NCBI RefSeq assembly: GCF_900105175.1
Contig: NZ_LT629771.1
Span: forward strand, 1,364,001 to 1,428,000
DNA from: Jiangella sp. DSM 45060
Lineage (GTDB): Bacteria; Actinomycetota; Actinomycetes; Jiangellales; Jiangellaceae
Direction of reading: 5' to 3'
DNA: 64,000 bases
The position numbers and the translations under genes are program-made. Under the pieces are notes generated by a model. It searched no databases and was not told where the DNA came from. It worked only from the letters and a program-made list of their open reading frames with translations. Positions 9,243-17,903 of the stretch are shown piece by piece; the stretch's first letter is position 1; each line of letters opens with the position of its first letter.

Positions 9243-10745
9243 CTACTGGCCGAGTGGGCGGGCTCGGCGCAGCGCCACGAAGCACAGCACGGACGCCGCG
9301 ACGATGGCCGCGCCCGCGACGGCCGAGGCGAGGTTCACCCCGGTGGTGAATGCGTCCTGCGCGTCGCGCACGACCTCGGCGGGCACCCGGTCCGCGACCG
9401 ACAGCGCACCGGCGAGGCTGTCGGTGACCAGGGCGCCGTCCTCGGGCGCGACCCCGGTGGGCGCGGCCACGCGGGTGGTGTAGACGACGGTGGCGAGGCT
9501 GCCCAGCAGGGTGACCCCGAGGGCGATCCCGAGTTCCTGGACCGTCTCGGAGAGCGCGGCGGCCGAACCGGACCGCGCCGCCGGTGCGGCGCCGACGACC
9601 ATGTCGGTGCCGAGCGCGGCGATCGCCCCCAGGCCGAGGTAGACGAACGCGAACCCGGCCACCACGGCCGCGGCGTCGTCCGTCCCGGCCGTCGCCAGCA
9701 GCGCGTACCCGATCACCGACAGCGCGAGCGTCACCCCCATGACCACGCCCGGGCGGACCCTGCGGGCGACCAGCGGAGCGCCGACGGCCGCGGCGAACAT
9801 CGCCAGCGCCGGCGGGCCCATCCACAGTCCCGCGGTGAACGGGGACATGCCCTCGACGAGCTGGAGGTACTGGGTGACCAGGTACATCGTGCCGCCGACA
9901 CCGACGAGCCCGATCAGCAACACCGTCAGCGCCGCGGAGAAGGCCCGATCGGCGAACAGCGTGACGTCCAGCAGCGGGGAGACCAGCCGCCGCTGCCGGC
10001 GCACGAACGTCACGCCGGCCACGGCCCCGGCCGCGAGGAGGAACGCCGTGCTCGTGTCCACCCCATGGGTGGCGGCGTGCTTGACGGCGTAGACGCCGGG
10101 CAGGATCGCCGCCAGGGACAGGGCGACGCTGACGAGGTCCAGCCGCCCGGCCCGCGCGTCGGCGAACTCCGGCAGCAGCGCCTTCGCCGCGACCAGGACC
10201 ACGGCGGCGACGGGGACCGCGACCAGGAACGCCGCGCCCCACCAGAACCGGTCGACCAGCGCCCCGCCGAGCACCGGCCCGGCCGCCATGCCGAGCGCGA
10301 ACATCGTCGCCCACACCCCGATCGCCACCGCGCGTTGCCGCACGTCGGTGAACATGTTCGAGATCAGCGACAGGGTCGACGGCATCAGCGTCGCTCCCGC
10401 GATCCCCAGCAGAGCGCGCGCCACGATGAGCAGCTCGGCGCTGGGGGCGAACGCCGCCACCACCGACACGACCGCGAACGCTTTCATGCCGATCAGCAGC
10501 AGGCGGCGCCGGCCGATCCGGTCGCCCAGCGTGCCCATGGTGATGAGAAGCCCGGCGACGAGGAAGCCGTACGCGTCCATGATCCACAACGCCTGCGCCG
10601 CCGACGGATCGAGATCGGCGGCCATGCTCGGCAACGCCAGGTACAGGACCGTGAGGTCCAGGCCCAGCAGCACCGTCGGCAGCGCCAGCAGCCCCAGGCC
10701 CGCCCACTCGCGCGCACCGGCTCGTCGGGTGGCGACCTCGGTCAC
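9243..10745 (-). CDS. MFS drug exporter, DHA2 (14-TMS) family
   Basis: 500 residues. It begins GLGLLALPTVLLGLDLTVLY, with the conserved D of motif D1, followed by ALPSMAADL and WIMDAYGFLVAGLLITMGTL then GDRIGRRRLLL, the motif A loop. Motif C is represented by the AAGPVLGGALVDR region. About fourteen membrane segments can be counted, as in EmrB/QacA/LfrA proton-drug antiporters. GTG 10745 is chosen because GGGGAGG lies just upstream. An ATG start at 10799 would place the first codons inside the operator. The promoter lies inside the palindrome 10764-10802. Substrates are unknown. Confidence 0.9.
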   Translation of the reverse strand: MTEVATRRAGAREWAGLGLLALPTVLLGLDLTVLYLALPSMAADLDPSAAQALWIMDAYGFLVAGLLITMGTLGDRIGRRRLLLIGMKAFAVVSVVAAFAPSAELLIVARALLGIAGATLMPSTLSLISNMFTDVRQRAVAIGVWATMFALGMAAGPVLGGALVDRFWWGAAFLVAVPVAAVVLVAAKALLPEFADARAGRLDLVSVALSLAAILPGVYAVKHAATHGVDTSTAFLLAAGAVAGVTFVRRQRRLVSPLLDVTLFADRAFSAALTVLLIGLVGVGGTMYLVTQYLQLVEGMSPFTAGLWMGPPALAMFAAAVGAPLVARRVRPGVVMGVTLALSVIGYALLATAGTDDAAAVVAGFAFVYLGLGAIAALGTDMVVGAAPAARSGSAAALSETVQELGIALGVTLLGSLATVVYTTRVAAPTGVAPEDGALVTDSLAGALSVADRVPAEVVRDAQDAFTTGVNLASAVAGAAIVAASVLCFVALRRARPLGQ

Positions 10746-10763
10746 GTGACCTCCCCGGATAGA

Positions 10764-10802
10764 TTCTTGAACGATAGTACAAGTAGAACTATCGTTCAAG
10801 AA
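10764..10802 (-). promoter_or_regulatory. Promoter embedded in a long palindrome (MFS operator)
   Basis: Perfect 15-base arms TTCTTGAACGATAGT (10764-10778) and ACTATCGTTCAAGAA (10788-10802) flank a 9-base centre. Read on the minus strand it contains TTGAAC (10799-10794), a 17-base spacer and TATCGT (10776-10771), a good sigma70-type promoter lying wholly within the dyad. Each half also contains a nested dyad CTTGNAC-N4-GTNCAAG. This is the expected target of the TetR protein at 8633-9217. Confidence 0.82.
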
Positions 10803-10851
10803 ACTCGTGCCGGGGTGACGTCACGCTCGGGTCGTCTGCTGCCGGAGGGCG

Positions 10852-11700
10852 CTAGCGCAGGTGGGCCGCCAGCTGGGCGGCGTCGGGCTGGGCGGCCTGG
10901 GCGCCCAGCGCCTGGGTGGCCAGCGCGCCGGCGACGACGGCGGACGCCATGGCCTCGCGCAGGCTCCGGCCGCCGAGGACGGCCTGGCAGAGCGCGCCGG
11001 CGAAGGCGTCGCCGGCACCGGTCGGGTCGACGGCGGTCACCGGCACCGCGGGCTCGTGATGGACGATCTCGTCGTCGCGCATCAGCGTGGCGCCGCGCTC
11101 GCCCAGGGTCACGACGACGTCCACCCCGAGTCGGAGCCGCCGCCGGCGCAGCTCGGCCAGCCCGGCCTCGTTGGTGACGACGGCGCGCAGCCGGGGCAGG
11201 CAGGCGGCCAGCCCCGGGGTGTCGAGCATCCAGTGCTCCAGGCCCAGCATCGTCCGCTCGGCCAGGCCGGCCTCGACGAGCGCGGGCACCGCCTCCGGCG
11301 CGTAGTTGACGTACACCAGATCGGCGCCGGCCGCCGCATCGACCGGGACCGGCGCCTGGCCGGTGACGCCGCGGTCGACGTAGAGCGTGCGGCGGGCCGC
11401 GTCGTGCACGATGGTCACGACGGTGGATCTGCCGGGGAGCTGCCGCACGGCGGTGGTGTCGACCCCGAGCCCGCCCAGCCGGTCCAGCAGCCAGCCGCCC
11501 CACGGGTCGGTGCCGACGTCGCCGACGAGCGCGGCCCGGCCGCCGAGCTTGGCGATCTGGGCCGCGACGTTCGCCGCCGTCCCGCCCAGCTCCCACGTTG
11601 ACGACGCCACCGGGACCTTCTCGTCCTGGGCCCGGGCGTGGTCGGTGACGATGGTGTAGTCGACGGCGATGTCGCCGACGACGGCGATCACCGGAGTCAT
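10852..11700 (-). CDS. PfkB family carbohydrate kinase
   Basis: 282 residues of the ribokinase/PfkB family, ATP-dependent phosphorylation of a sugar or nucleoside. N-terminal motif: GDIAVDYTIV and GGTAANVAAQIAKLGG. C-terminal signature: DPTGAGDAFAGALC, with the catalytic Asp and the anion-hole glycines. It is the last gene of the six-gene minus-strand operon, and its start overlaps the ureohydrolase stop (ATGA). With ADP-ribosylglycohydrolase and GntR genes in the same unit it corresponds to E. coli YegV. A ribose or ribosyl substrate released by the glycohydrolase is a reasonable inference, not shown. Confidence 0.88.
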   Translation of the reverse strand: MTPVIAVVGDIAVDYTIVTDHARAQDEKVPVASSTWELGGTAANVAAQIAKLGGRAALVGDVGTDPWGGWLLDRLGGLGVDTTAVRQLPGRSTVVTIVHDAARRTLYVDRGVTGQAPVPVDAAAGADLVYVNYAPEAVPALVEAGLAERTMLGLEHWMLDTPGLAACLPRLRAVVTNEAGLAELRRRRLRLGVDVVVTLGERGATLMRDDEIVHHEPAVPVTAVDPTGAGDAFAGALCQAVLGGRSLREAMASAVVAGALATQALGAQAAQPDAAQLAAHLR

Positions 11701-12623
11701 CGGCCCGCCGCTCCCGAGAGCAGCTCCATCGCCGTCGCGCAGGCCAGCCGGACGCTGATGCCGGACAGGTCGTAGATCGGGGCGATCTCGACGAGGTCCA
11801 TCGCGATCGGTTTCGCCCGGCCCAGCGCCCGGGCGATGGTGAGGGTCTCGCGGGACGTGAAGCCGCCCGGCTCCGGGGTGCCGGTGCCGGGGAAGGCCGA
11901 CGCGTCCACCGAGTCGAGGTCGAAGCTCACGTACAGCCCGTCGACGCCGTCCAGCGCACGCTCGATGGCCTGGTCGATGGCCCGCTCGACCCCGAGCTCC
12001 AGGATCTCCTCCATGCCGTACCAGCGGATGCCCTGCTCTGCCGCCGCCTCGACCTGGTCGCGCGGGTTCAGCCAGCCGTGCACACCGAAGACGACGACGT
12101 TGGCGGGGTCGACGTTCTCGATCTCCGCGGCTCGCATGGTCGGACACCCGCTGGTCAGTGTCTCGCCGCCCCAGCCGTAGGCGGTGTCCAGGTGCGCGTC
12201 GATGCTGAGGTAGCCCATCTTCTTCACCGTGCGGGCCGCGCCCCGGGCGGCGCCGATGGCCAGCGCGTGGTTCCCGCCGACGGAGACCGGCAGCACGCCC
12301 TGGGACCGGACGCGGTACACGTGGTCCTCGATGAGGTCCATGGTGCGGGCCGCGTTCGGCGGCATCACCGGCACGTCGCCGACGTCGACCGTGGGCAGCT
12401 CCTCCCAGAGGTCGAACCCGCGCTGCGCGTCGTAGCCGAAGAACCAGCTGGACGCGTCGCGAAACGCCCGCGGCCCCATGTTGGCGCCGTTGCGGCCCGC
12501 GTTGCCCTCGTCCCACGGGATCCCGGTGATCGCGGCCTTGGCGTCACCCAGGTCGTCGACGGTCGCCATCGGGCGGCCGAAGAACGTGGCGACGCCGGCC
12601 TGGATGACCCGGAGCTCTTCCAT
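11697..12623 (-). CDS. Ureohydrolase (agmatinase/arginase family)
   Basis: 308 residues of the ureohydrolase superfamily, binuclear-manganese hydrolases that split guanidino compounds into urea and an amine. Metal-binding motifs are complete: GGNHAL (first His; the usual GGDH Asp is Asn, and that residue is not a metal ligand), SIDAHLD and SFDLDSVDAS, followed by FPGTGTPEPGGFTSRE. The N-terminus has GIPWDEGNAGRNGANMGPRA. The exact substrate (agmatine, guanidinobutyrate or other) cannot be read. ATG 12623 is used because the upstream extension lacks homology and a Shine-Dalgarno sequence. Its place between sugar permeases and a sugar kinase is unusual and suggests a guanidino- or ureido-bearing glycoside. 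Confidence 0.87.
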   Translation of the reverse strand: MEELRVIQAGVATFFGRPMATVDDLGDAKAAITGIPWDEGNAGRNGANMGPRAFRDASSWFFGYDAQRGFDLWEELPTVDVGDVPVMPPNAARTMDLIEDHVYRVRSQGVLPVSVGGNHALAIGAARGAARTVKKMGYLSIDAHLDTAYGWGGETLTSGCPTMRAAEIENVDPANVVVFGVHGWLNPRDQVEAAAEQGIRWYGMEEILELGVERAIDQAIERALDGVDGLYVSFDLDSVDASAFPGTGTPEPGGFTSRETLTIARALGRAKPIAMDLVEIAPIYDLSGISVRLACATAMELLSGAAGR

Positions 12624-12654
12624 CTGACTTCCTTCCGCACTGTGCGTGCCGGCG

Positions 12655-13506
12655 CTACTTGCCGACGCCCATGGTGAGGCCACGGACCAGGTGACGCTGC
12701 AGGTAGATGGCGATGATCATGCCGGGCACGGCCGCGATCATCGCGGCGGCGGCCATCCAGCCCCACCGTACCTGGTCGAAGCCGATGGCCTGCAGGATGC
12801 CGACCGTCACCGGCCGGGTGTTCGGCCCGGACAGCACGAGGCCCATCAGCAGGTTGTTCCAGCTGAACACGAACGCCAGGATGCCGGCGCTGGCGATGCC
12901 CGGCCGGATGATCGGCGCCACGACGGACAGCAGCACCCGCCACTGCCCGCAGCCGTCGATCTCGGCGGCCTCCTCGACCTCGACCGGGACGTCGGCGAGG
13001 AACGTCCGCACGATCCAGATCACCAGCGGGATGGTGATCAGCTGGTGCGCCAGGATCAGCCCGAGGTAGCTGTCGTACAGGCGGATCTGCTGGAAGATCG
13101 CGTACAGCGGGATGATCACCGCCAGCTCGGGGGCGAAGCGCAGCGACAGGAACGTGAAGGCCAGGTTGTCGCCGCCGGTGATCCGGTTCCGGCTCAGCGC
13201 GTACGCCGCCGGCACGCCGACCAGCAGCGACAGCAGCACCGCACCGCCGGACACGATGATCGAGTTGAGCAGGTAGCCGCTGAACTCGCCGGACGTCGAC
13301 TCGATGCCTCCGCCGCCGCCGAACAGCACCTCGCGGTAGTTCTCCAGCGTCGGGCCGAAGAGGAACTTCGGCGGGTAGTCGATGACGTCGCCGTAGCCCT
13401 TGAACGACATCAGCAGCACCCAGACCAGCGGGAACAGCAGGAAGACCGTCAGGGCCGCGAAGGCGATGGTGAAACCGGCCTTGGAGCCGGCAGCTCGCAT
13501 GGTCAT
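12655..13506 (-). CDS. ABC sugar transporter permease (MalG type)
   Basis: 283 residues, six predicted membrane helices beginning AFAALTVFLLFPLVWVLLMS. The cytoplasmic EAA loop EEAAEIDGCGQWRVLLSVVA contacts the ATPase. It belongs to the carbohydrate CUT1-type permease family. TGA of the preceding permease gene and this ATG are separated by one base, and an in-frame ATG lies six bases further in. It forms a heterodimer with the 13508-14473 permease. No ATP-binding subunit gene is present in the operon, as is common in actinomycetes that share an MsiK-like ATPase. Confidence 0.93.
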   Translation of the reverse strand: MTMRAAGSKAGFTIAFAALTVFLLFPLVWVLLMSFKGYGDVIDYPPKFLFGPTLENYREVLFGGGGGIESTSGEFSGYLLNSIIVSGGAVLLSLLVGVPAAYALSRNRITGGDNLAFTFLSLRFAPELAVIIPLYAIFQQIRLYDSYLGLILAHQLITIPLVIWIVRTFLADVPVEVEEAAEIDGCGQWRVLLSVVAPIIRPGIASAGILAFVFSWNNLLMGLVLSGPNTRPVTVGILQAIGFDQVRWGWMAAAAMIAAVPGMIIAIYLQRHLVRGLTMGVGK

Positions 13507-13507
13507 G

Positions 13508-14473
13508 TCACTCCACCGCGTTGACAGTTCGGCGCCACAGCCGGAGCAGGAAGAAGCTCACGCCGTAGACGATGATCCACAGGACGAAGATGATGGCCAT
13601 CGCCATGGCCGGGCTGGAGAAGCGGAACGCCTCCTCGTAGCCCTGCACGTGCAGCAGCCGGGTGGAGTTCAGCGGCCCGCCCCGGGTCACCGGCCAGATG
13701 AAGTCGAACTGCTTGAGCGAGTCGGCCACCCGGAACAGCGCGACGAGCACGATGTACGGCGCCAGCCACGGCAGGCTGATGTACCGGAACGCCTGCCACC
13801 GGGAGGCGCCGTCGACCGTCGCCGCCTCCCGCAGGTAGTCGGGCATCGACTGCAGCCCGGCCAGCATGATCAGCGCGCTGAACGGGGTGAACGCCCAGGT
13901 GTCGATGAGGACGACGGACAACAGCGCCGTGGACGGGTCGGTCAGCCACGGGATGTCGCCCACGCCGGCGAAGGCGAGCAGGTAGTTCAACACCCCGGCG
14001 CTGGGCTGCATCATGGTCTTCCACATCAGCCCGGCGACGATCGGCGGGATGAGCAGCGGCAGCACCAGGATGTTGCGGCCGATGCGGCGGATCATGGTCG
14101 ACCGCTCGAGCAGCACCGCGATCCCGAGCCCGAGCGGCAGCTGCACCGCGAGCACCACGACGACGTAGAGCAGCGTCAGCAGCAGCCCGGTGCGGAACCG
14201 TTCGTTGGAGAACAGCGCGATGTAGTTGTCCAGCCCGATGAACGACGGGTTGGTGATGTAGGCCTTCTCGTTGGTGAAGCTCTTGACGACGCCCTGCACG
14301 AACGGCACGAGGATGCCGATGACCAGCAGGAACGCCGGGGCCAGCATGAGCAGGTGGACCCGCGCGGTCCGCCTGCGCCGCGGGCCGGCGCGGCCCGGGC
14401 GGCCGGAGCCGGCCGGCGCGCCGGACCCGTTCCGGCGGCGCACGGTCACCGGGGTGTTGGTGCTCACGTTCAC
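13508..14473 (-). CDS. ABC sugar transporter permease (MalF type)
   Basis: 321 residues. A basic, Pro/Gly-rich N-terminal tail of about 45 residues is followed by six membrane helices (HLLMLAPAFLLVIGILVPFV at the first). The EAA-type loop reads REAATVDGASRWQAFRYISL. It is the first permease of the MalEFG-like importer and follows the solute-binding protein gene by 25 bases. The cargo should be the molecule processed by the glycohydrolase, kinase and ureohydrolase of the same operon. Confidence 0.93.
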   Translation of the reverse strand: MNVSTNTPVTVRRRNGSGAPAGSGRPGRAGPRRRRTARVHLLMLAPAFLLVIGILVPFVQGVVKSFTNEKAYITNPSFIGLDNYIALFSNERFRTGLLLTLLYVVVVLAVQLPLGLGIAVLLERSTMIRRIGRNILVLPLLIPPIVAGLMWKTMMQPSAGVLNYLLAFAGVGDIPWLTDPSTALLSVVLIDTWAFTPFSALIMLAGLQSMPDYLREAATVDGASRWQAFRYISLPWLAPYIVLVALFRVADSLKQFDFIWPVTRGGPLNSTRLLHVQGYEEAFRFSSPAMAMAIIFVLWIIVYGVSFFLLRLWRRTVNAVE

Positions 14474-14498
14474 TCCCTTGGGTTCGTGGCCCCAGGTG

Positions 14499-15902
14499 TC
14501 ACTGGGCGAGGAATCCGGCGATCTCGTCGCGGGCGGACTCCAGGTTCTGCTTCGTGTTGCCGTCGAAGAACGACTTCTGGATCGCTTCCGCCCAGATGTC
14601 CAGCGCGCGGGTCAGCTCGGGATGCGGCGGGAACCGGATCTCGGCGATCTCGGCGGTCTCCTCCAGCACCTGGCGGTACTCGCCCGCCGTCGTGCCCCAC
14701 GAGTCGACCAGGCCGGCCAGCTCCTCGTTCTCCCACGCCGACGCCCGCACCGGGTTCATGTTGCCGGCCAGGTTGGTCTGGACGAGCACGTCCGGGCTGG
14801 TCAGCCACTGCAGGAAGGTCCAGGCGGCGCCCTTCTCCTCCGACGCCGACGCCATGCTGAGCTGCCAGATCCAGGCGCTGGCGAACCGGCCCTCCGGGCC
14901 CTCGGGCACCAGGGCGTAGCCGACGTCGTCGGCGATGTTCGACTCCGCCGCGTCCTCGTAGGTGGGGGCGAACAGGTCGGCCTCGTTGAGGGCCATGGCG
15001 AACCGGCCGCTGGCCATCCCCTGCAGCACCTCGTACCAGGTGAACGCCGACGCGTCCTGCGGCGAGCCCTTCTTGACGATGTCGATGAACAGGTCGGTGA
15101 CCTCGGCCGCGGTGTCGGTGGCGATCGCCACCTCGCCGTCGTCGTCCAGCAGCCGCACCCCGTAGGCCTGGGCCATGCTGGCGAAGGTCAGGTAGGGCAG
15201 GTCCCAGTACTTGTCGAACCGCGTGACGATGGGGAAGACGCCGCTCGTGGACTCCGCGGCGGCCAGCTGCTCGGTCGCGGCGAGGACGTCCTCGTAGGTC
15301 TGCGGCACCTGCACGCCCGCGGCCTCGAACACGCTCGGCCGGTAGGTGAGGTTGTACGACTCGAAGTTGATCGGCAGCGCCCACAGCTCGCCCTCGCCCA
15401 GGCCGGTCAGCAGCTCCCGGTTCCACCGGCCCGCGTCGAGCACGCCGGGGACGAAGTCGTCGACGTCGTACTCCGGCATGGTCACGGCCGGGTTGTCCAC
15501 GTAGCCGTCCAGCGGCTCCAGCCAGCCGGCGGCCGCGTACTGCCAGTTGTGCAGCGGGTCGGTCATGAAGACGTCGTAGTTGCCGACGCCGGACGAGAGG
15601 TCGGCCTGCAGCTTGTCGAAGCCCTGCTGCTCGTTGAGGACCTCGACGTTGACGGTGATGCCGGTCTCCTCCTCGAACTGCTCGAGCAGCGGCTGCACCG
15701 ACGCGACGAACGGGTGCTCGATCAGCATCAGGTTGATCTCGCTGCCCTCGAAGGCCCGCGGATCGTAGTCCTGACCGGCGTTGAGCTCCGCGCCGGCCGA
15801 GCCGTCCGTTTCGTTCGACGGCGACGCGGGGCCGCAGGCGCCGAGCACCAGCGCCGCCGTCAGCGTGGCGGCCGCGGTCGCGGCGAACCTTCTGACCTTC
15901 AT
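14499..15902 (-). CDS. ABC transporter solute-binding lipoprotein (family 1)
   Basis: 467 residues. The lipoprotein signal ends in LTAALVLGAC, so the protein should be anchored outside the membrane. The two-lobed family-1 fold shows at QPLLEQFEEETGITVNVEVL, YDVFMTDPLHNWQYAAAGWL then EPLDGYV, and GELWALPINFESYNLTYRP, the conserved ALP-N-tYNk region. ATG 15902 is preceded by AGGAGG, whereas the upstream in-frame ATG has no good ribosome site. It replaces the MFS-type carrier YegT found in E. coli beside the same enzyme set. Confidence 0.93.
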   Translation of the reverse strand: MKVRRFAATAAATLTAALVLGACGPASPSNETDGSAGAELNAGQDYDPRAFEGSEINLMLIEHPFVASVQPLLEQFEEETGITVNVEVLNEQQGFDKLQADLSSGVGNYDVFMTDPLHNWQYAAAGWLEPLDGYVDNPAVTMPEYDVDDFVPGVLDAGRWNRELLTGLGEGELWALPINFESYNLTYRPSVFEAAGVQVPQTYEDVLAATEQLAAAESTSGVFPIVTRFDKYWDLPYLTFASMAQAYGVRLLDDDGEVAIATDTAAEVTDLFIDIVKKGSPQDASAFTWYEVLQGMASGRFAMALNEADLFAPTYEDAAESNIADDVGYALVPEGPEGRFASAWIWQLSMASASEEKGAAWTFLQWLTSPDVLVQTNLAGNMNPVRASAWENEELAGLVDSWGTTAGEYRQVLEETAEIAEIRFPPHPELTRALDIWAEAIQKSFFDGNTKQNLESARDEIAGFLAQ

Positions 15903-15938
15903 GGGTCTACCTCCTGGCAGGACGAACACGGAGATGCA

Positions 15939-17033
15939 TCAGGACTGGGACGGCTTCGGGAGGGTGGCCACGCCGGTCAGCCGGCGGGCGACCCCTTCGA
16001 TGTCGAGCTGGTTGGCGTCGAGCACGGCCTGGTAGGCGTCGCGCGGGACCTGCCCGAACCCGGACAGGGCGCCGGCGATCGATCCGGCCATGCAGGCGAC
16101 GGTGTCGGTGTCGTCGCCCGCGTTGGCCGCCGCCACCACCGTCAGCCACGGGTCGCCGGCCGCCGCGACGACGAAGCCGATGGCCGCGGGCACCGCCTCG
16201 GCGGCGTGCAGGCCGGTGCCGACGTAGTCGGCGATGCGTGCCACCGCCTGGTCGAGGTCGTCGCTGGCGATGGCGATCTTGACGGCCAGTTCGATGCGCG
16301 CCTCGACGCTGGCGCCGGCGGAGTCCCGGCCGTCGCGGCCGCCGATCTGCGCGCCCAGCCGGGCGCCGGCCCGGGCCGCACGGACGACGTCGACGAGGGT
16401 CGCGTCGTCGGCGAGGGCGATGGAGACGGCGGCGGCGATCGCGCCCGCGCCGGCGACGCCGATGTTCGTGAAGTGGCTGGGCCGGCAGGTGATCGCGGCG
16501 GCCTCCACGGCGGCGCGGAGGTTGCCCGGGTTGACCAGGCCGGCCGGCGCGACCCGCATGGCGCCGCCGTTGCTGGTGCCCATGGTGGTCTCGCGGCCCG
16601 CGGCGCCGATGGTCTCCGGGTCGGCGCCGCCCCGCAGCGCCTCGACCGAGCGCCGGGTGCTCGGCCCGGCGAAGTGCGGGAAGTAGTCCGGGTTCTCCGA
16701 CCAGCCGAGGATCATCCGCGCGACGGCGGCAGCGGTCACCGAACCGCCGCCCTTGATGAACTCCTCCGCCAGCAGCAGCATCTGGCTGGAGTCGTCGGTG
16801 ATCTGCGCGGGCTTGCGGCCCTTGGCGTACGGGGAGTCGGCCGGCGGCTCGTTGAACGCCTCGACCCGTCCGCCCCAGAGGTCACGGATCTCCCGGATGC
16901 TGCGCTGCTCCGTCGGGGCGCCGAGAGCGTCGCCGATGACGGCGGTGGCGAGCGAGCCGTGCACCCTGTCCTGCAGCTGGGAGAACTCCCACTCGCGATC
17001 GAGGCCGGGGGTGGGGACAGACGGCTGGGCCAT
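15939..17033 (-). CDS. ADP-ribosylglycohydrolase family protein (YegU-like)
   Basis: 364 residues of the ADP-ribosylglycohydrolase (DraG/ARH) fold, magnesium-dependent cleavage of N- or O-glycosidic ribose bonds. Diagnostic motifs: GSLATAVIGDALGAPTE, QITDDSSQMLL (the TDDT/S metal motif) and NAGDDTDTVACMAGSIAGA (GDDxDT). Length matches the YegU branch. ATG 17033 follows AGAGGA. A longer in-frame start would run back through the operator region. It is the first gene of the minus-strand operon, divergent from the GntR gene. In this context a nucleoside-like or ribosylated small molecule rather than a protein is the more likely substrate. Confidence 0.9.
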   Translation of the reverse strand: MAQPSVPTPGLDREWEFSQLQDRVHGSLATAVIGDALGAPTEQRSIREIRDLWGGRVEAFNEPPADSPYAKGRKPAQITDDSSQMLLLAEEFIKGGGSVTAAAVARMILGWSENPDYFPHFAGPSTRRSVEALRGGADPETIGAAGRETTMGTSNGGAMRVAPAGLVNPGNLRAAVEAAAITCRPSHFTNIGVAGAGAIAAAVSIALADDATLVDVVRAARAGARLGAQIGGRDGRDSAGASVEARIELAVKIAIASDDLDQAVARIADYVGTGLHAAEAVPAAIGFVVAAAGDPWLTVVAAANAGDDTDTVACMAGSIAGALSGFGQVPRDAYQAVLDANQLDIEGVARRLTGVATLPKPSQS

Positions 17034-17106
17034 ACGGGATCCTCTTTCTGCGAACCGGTTGCCGGCGTATCGGACCTGGAGGGAGCCGATGGCCGGGACC
17101 GTAGCA

Positions 17107-17143
17107 ACTTGTAGGTACATGTGCAAGACTTGTTGTGACAAGT
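17107..17143. promoter_or_regulatory. GntR/HutC-type operators in the divergent intergenic region
   Basis: Perfect inverted repeat ACTTGT-TGTG-ACAAGT at 17128-17143, of the size expected for HutC-subfamily dimers. A second imperfect dyad lies at 17107-17127, beginning ACTTGTAGGTACATG and ending GCAAG. Both lie between the ADP-ribosylglycohydrolase gene and the GntR gene, so autoregulation together with control of the operon is likely. Confidence 0.7.
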
Positions 17144-17152
17144 GGAGGTGGC

Positions 17153-17857
17153 ATGAGGCCGGCGTATCAACGGGTGGCAGACTCGCTCCGGGCCGACATC
17201 GAGGCCGGCCGCTGGCAGCCGTCGACCAAGCTGCCGAGCGAGCACACGCTCGCGCAGACGTTCGAGGTGTCCCGGACGACCATCCGGCAGGCGCTGGATG
17301 TCCTGGAGTCGGCCAACGTCATCCGGCGCCAGCAGGGCAAGGGCACCTTCGTCGCCGCTCAGGGCGTGTCCCATGTGCTCGGCGACCTCAAGAGCTTCAC
17401 CGACACGCTGCGCGAACTGGGCAAGCAGCCCGGCATCCGGGACGTGTCGGTCGCGATCGACGACGACCCTCCGGCCGACGCGGCGACGTTCCTGCGCGGC
17501 TCCCGCATCTGGTGCGTCGAGCGCGTCCGCACCGCCGACGGCCGGGCGTTCTGCCGCATGCAGTCCTGGCTGCCCGACGCCCTCGCCGCCGGCATCGCCG
17601 AGGACGAGCTGCTGGCCCGGCAGTCGCTGTACGCGCTGCTCGCCGACCTGGCCGACGAGCGGCCGGCCGAGGCGACCGAGGTGATCCGGGCCGAGGCGGC
17701 CAGTGCCGAGGACTCCGTCGCGCTCGGGGTGCCGAAGGACACGCCGCTGCTCAGCATCTACCGGTGGACCAGCAACCACCGCGGGGCGCCGATCGAGTTC
17801 GTCCGCTCGGCCTCACCGGGCGACCGCTACGAGTACGTCATCCGCCTCAAGCAGTGA
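17153..17857 (+). CDS. GntR family regulator, HutC subfamily (UTRA domain)
   Basis: 234 residues. The winged helix-turn-helix is at residues 1-70 (LRADIEAGRWQPSTKLPSEH; RTTIRQALDVLESANVIRRQ). The UTRA effector domain follows from ~90 to the end (FLRGSRIWCVERVRTADGRA; LLSIYRWTSNHRGAPIEFVR). ATG 17153 follows GGAGGTGGC. It is divergent from the six-gene operon and occupies the same position as YegW relative to yegTUV in E. coli. The effector is probably the imported compound or its phosphate, by analogy with sugar-phosphate-sensing UTRA domains. Confidence 0.92.
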   Translation: MRPAYQRVADSLRADIEAGRWQPSTKLPSEHTLAQTFEVSRTTIRQALDVLESANVIRRQQGKGTFVAAQGVSHVLGDLKSFTDTLRELGKQPGIRDVSVAIDDDPPADAATFLRGSRIWCVERVRTADGRAFCRMQSWLPDALAAGIAEDELLARQSLYALLADLADERPAEATEVIRAEAASAEDSVALGVPKDTPLLSIYRWTSNHRGAPIEFVRSASPGDRYEYVIRLKQ

Positions 17858-17903
17858 ACCGCCGGCGCTCGACATCGCGGGCGCCGTGCTGTTCGCTGGG
17901 GCG

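Noticed and set aside
10746-10799. Longer N-terminus for the MFS exporter starting at ATG 10799
   Set aside because: It would begin inside the operator/promoter palindrome; GTG 10745 has a strong GGGGAGG upstream and keeps the family length.
9051-11177. Long plus-strand open frame rich in Arg/Gln/His opposite the MFS and kinase genes
   Set aside because: Composition is that of antisense GC-rich DNA, and it overlaps three certain genes.
14271-17114. A plus-strand open frame of about 947 codons opposite the ABC importer and glycohydrolase genes
   Set aside because: It spans three well-supported genes on the other strand and has no recognisable domain.
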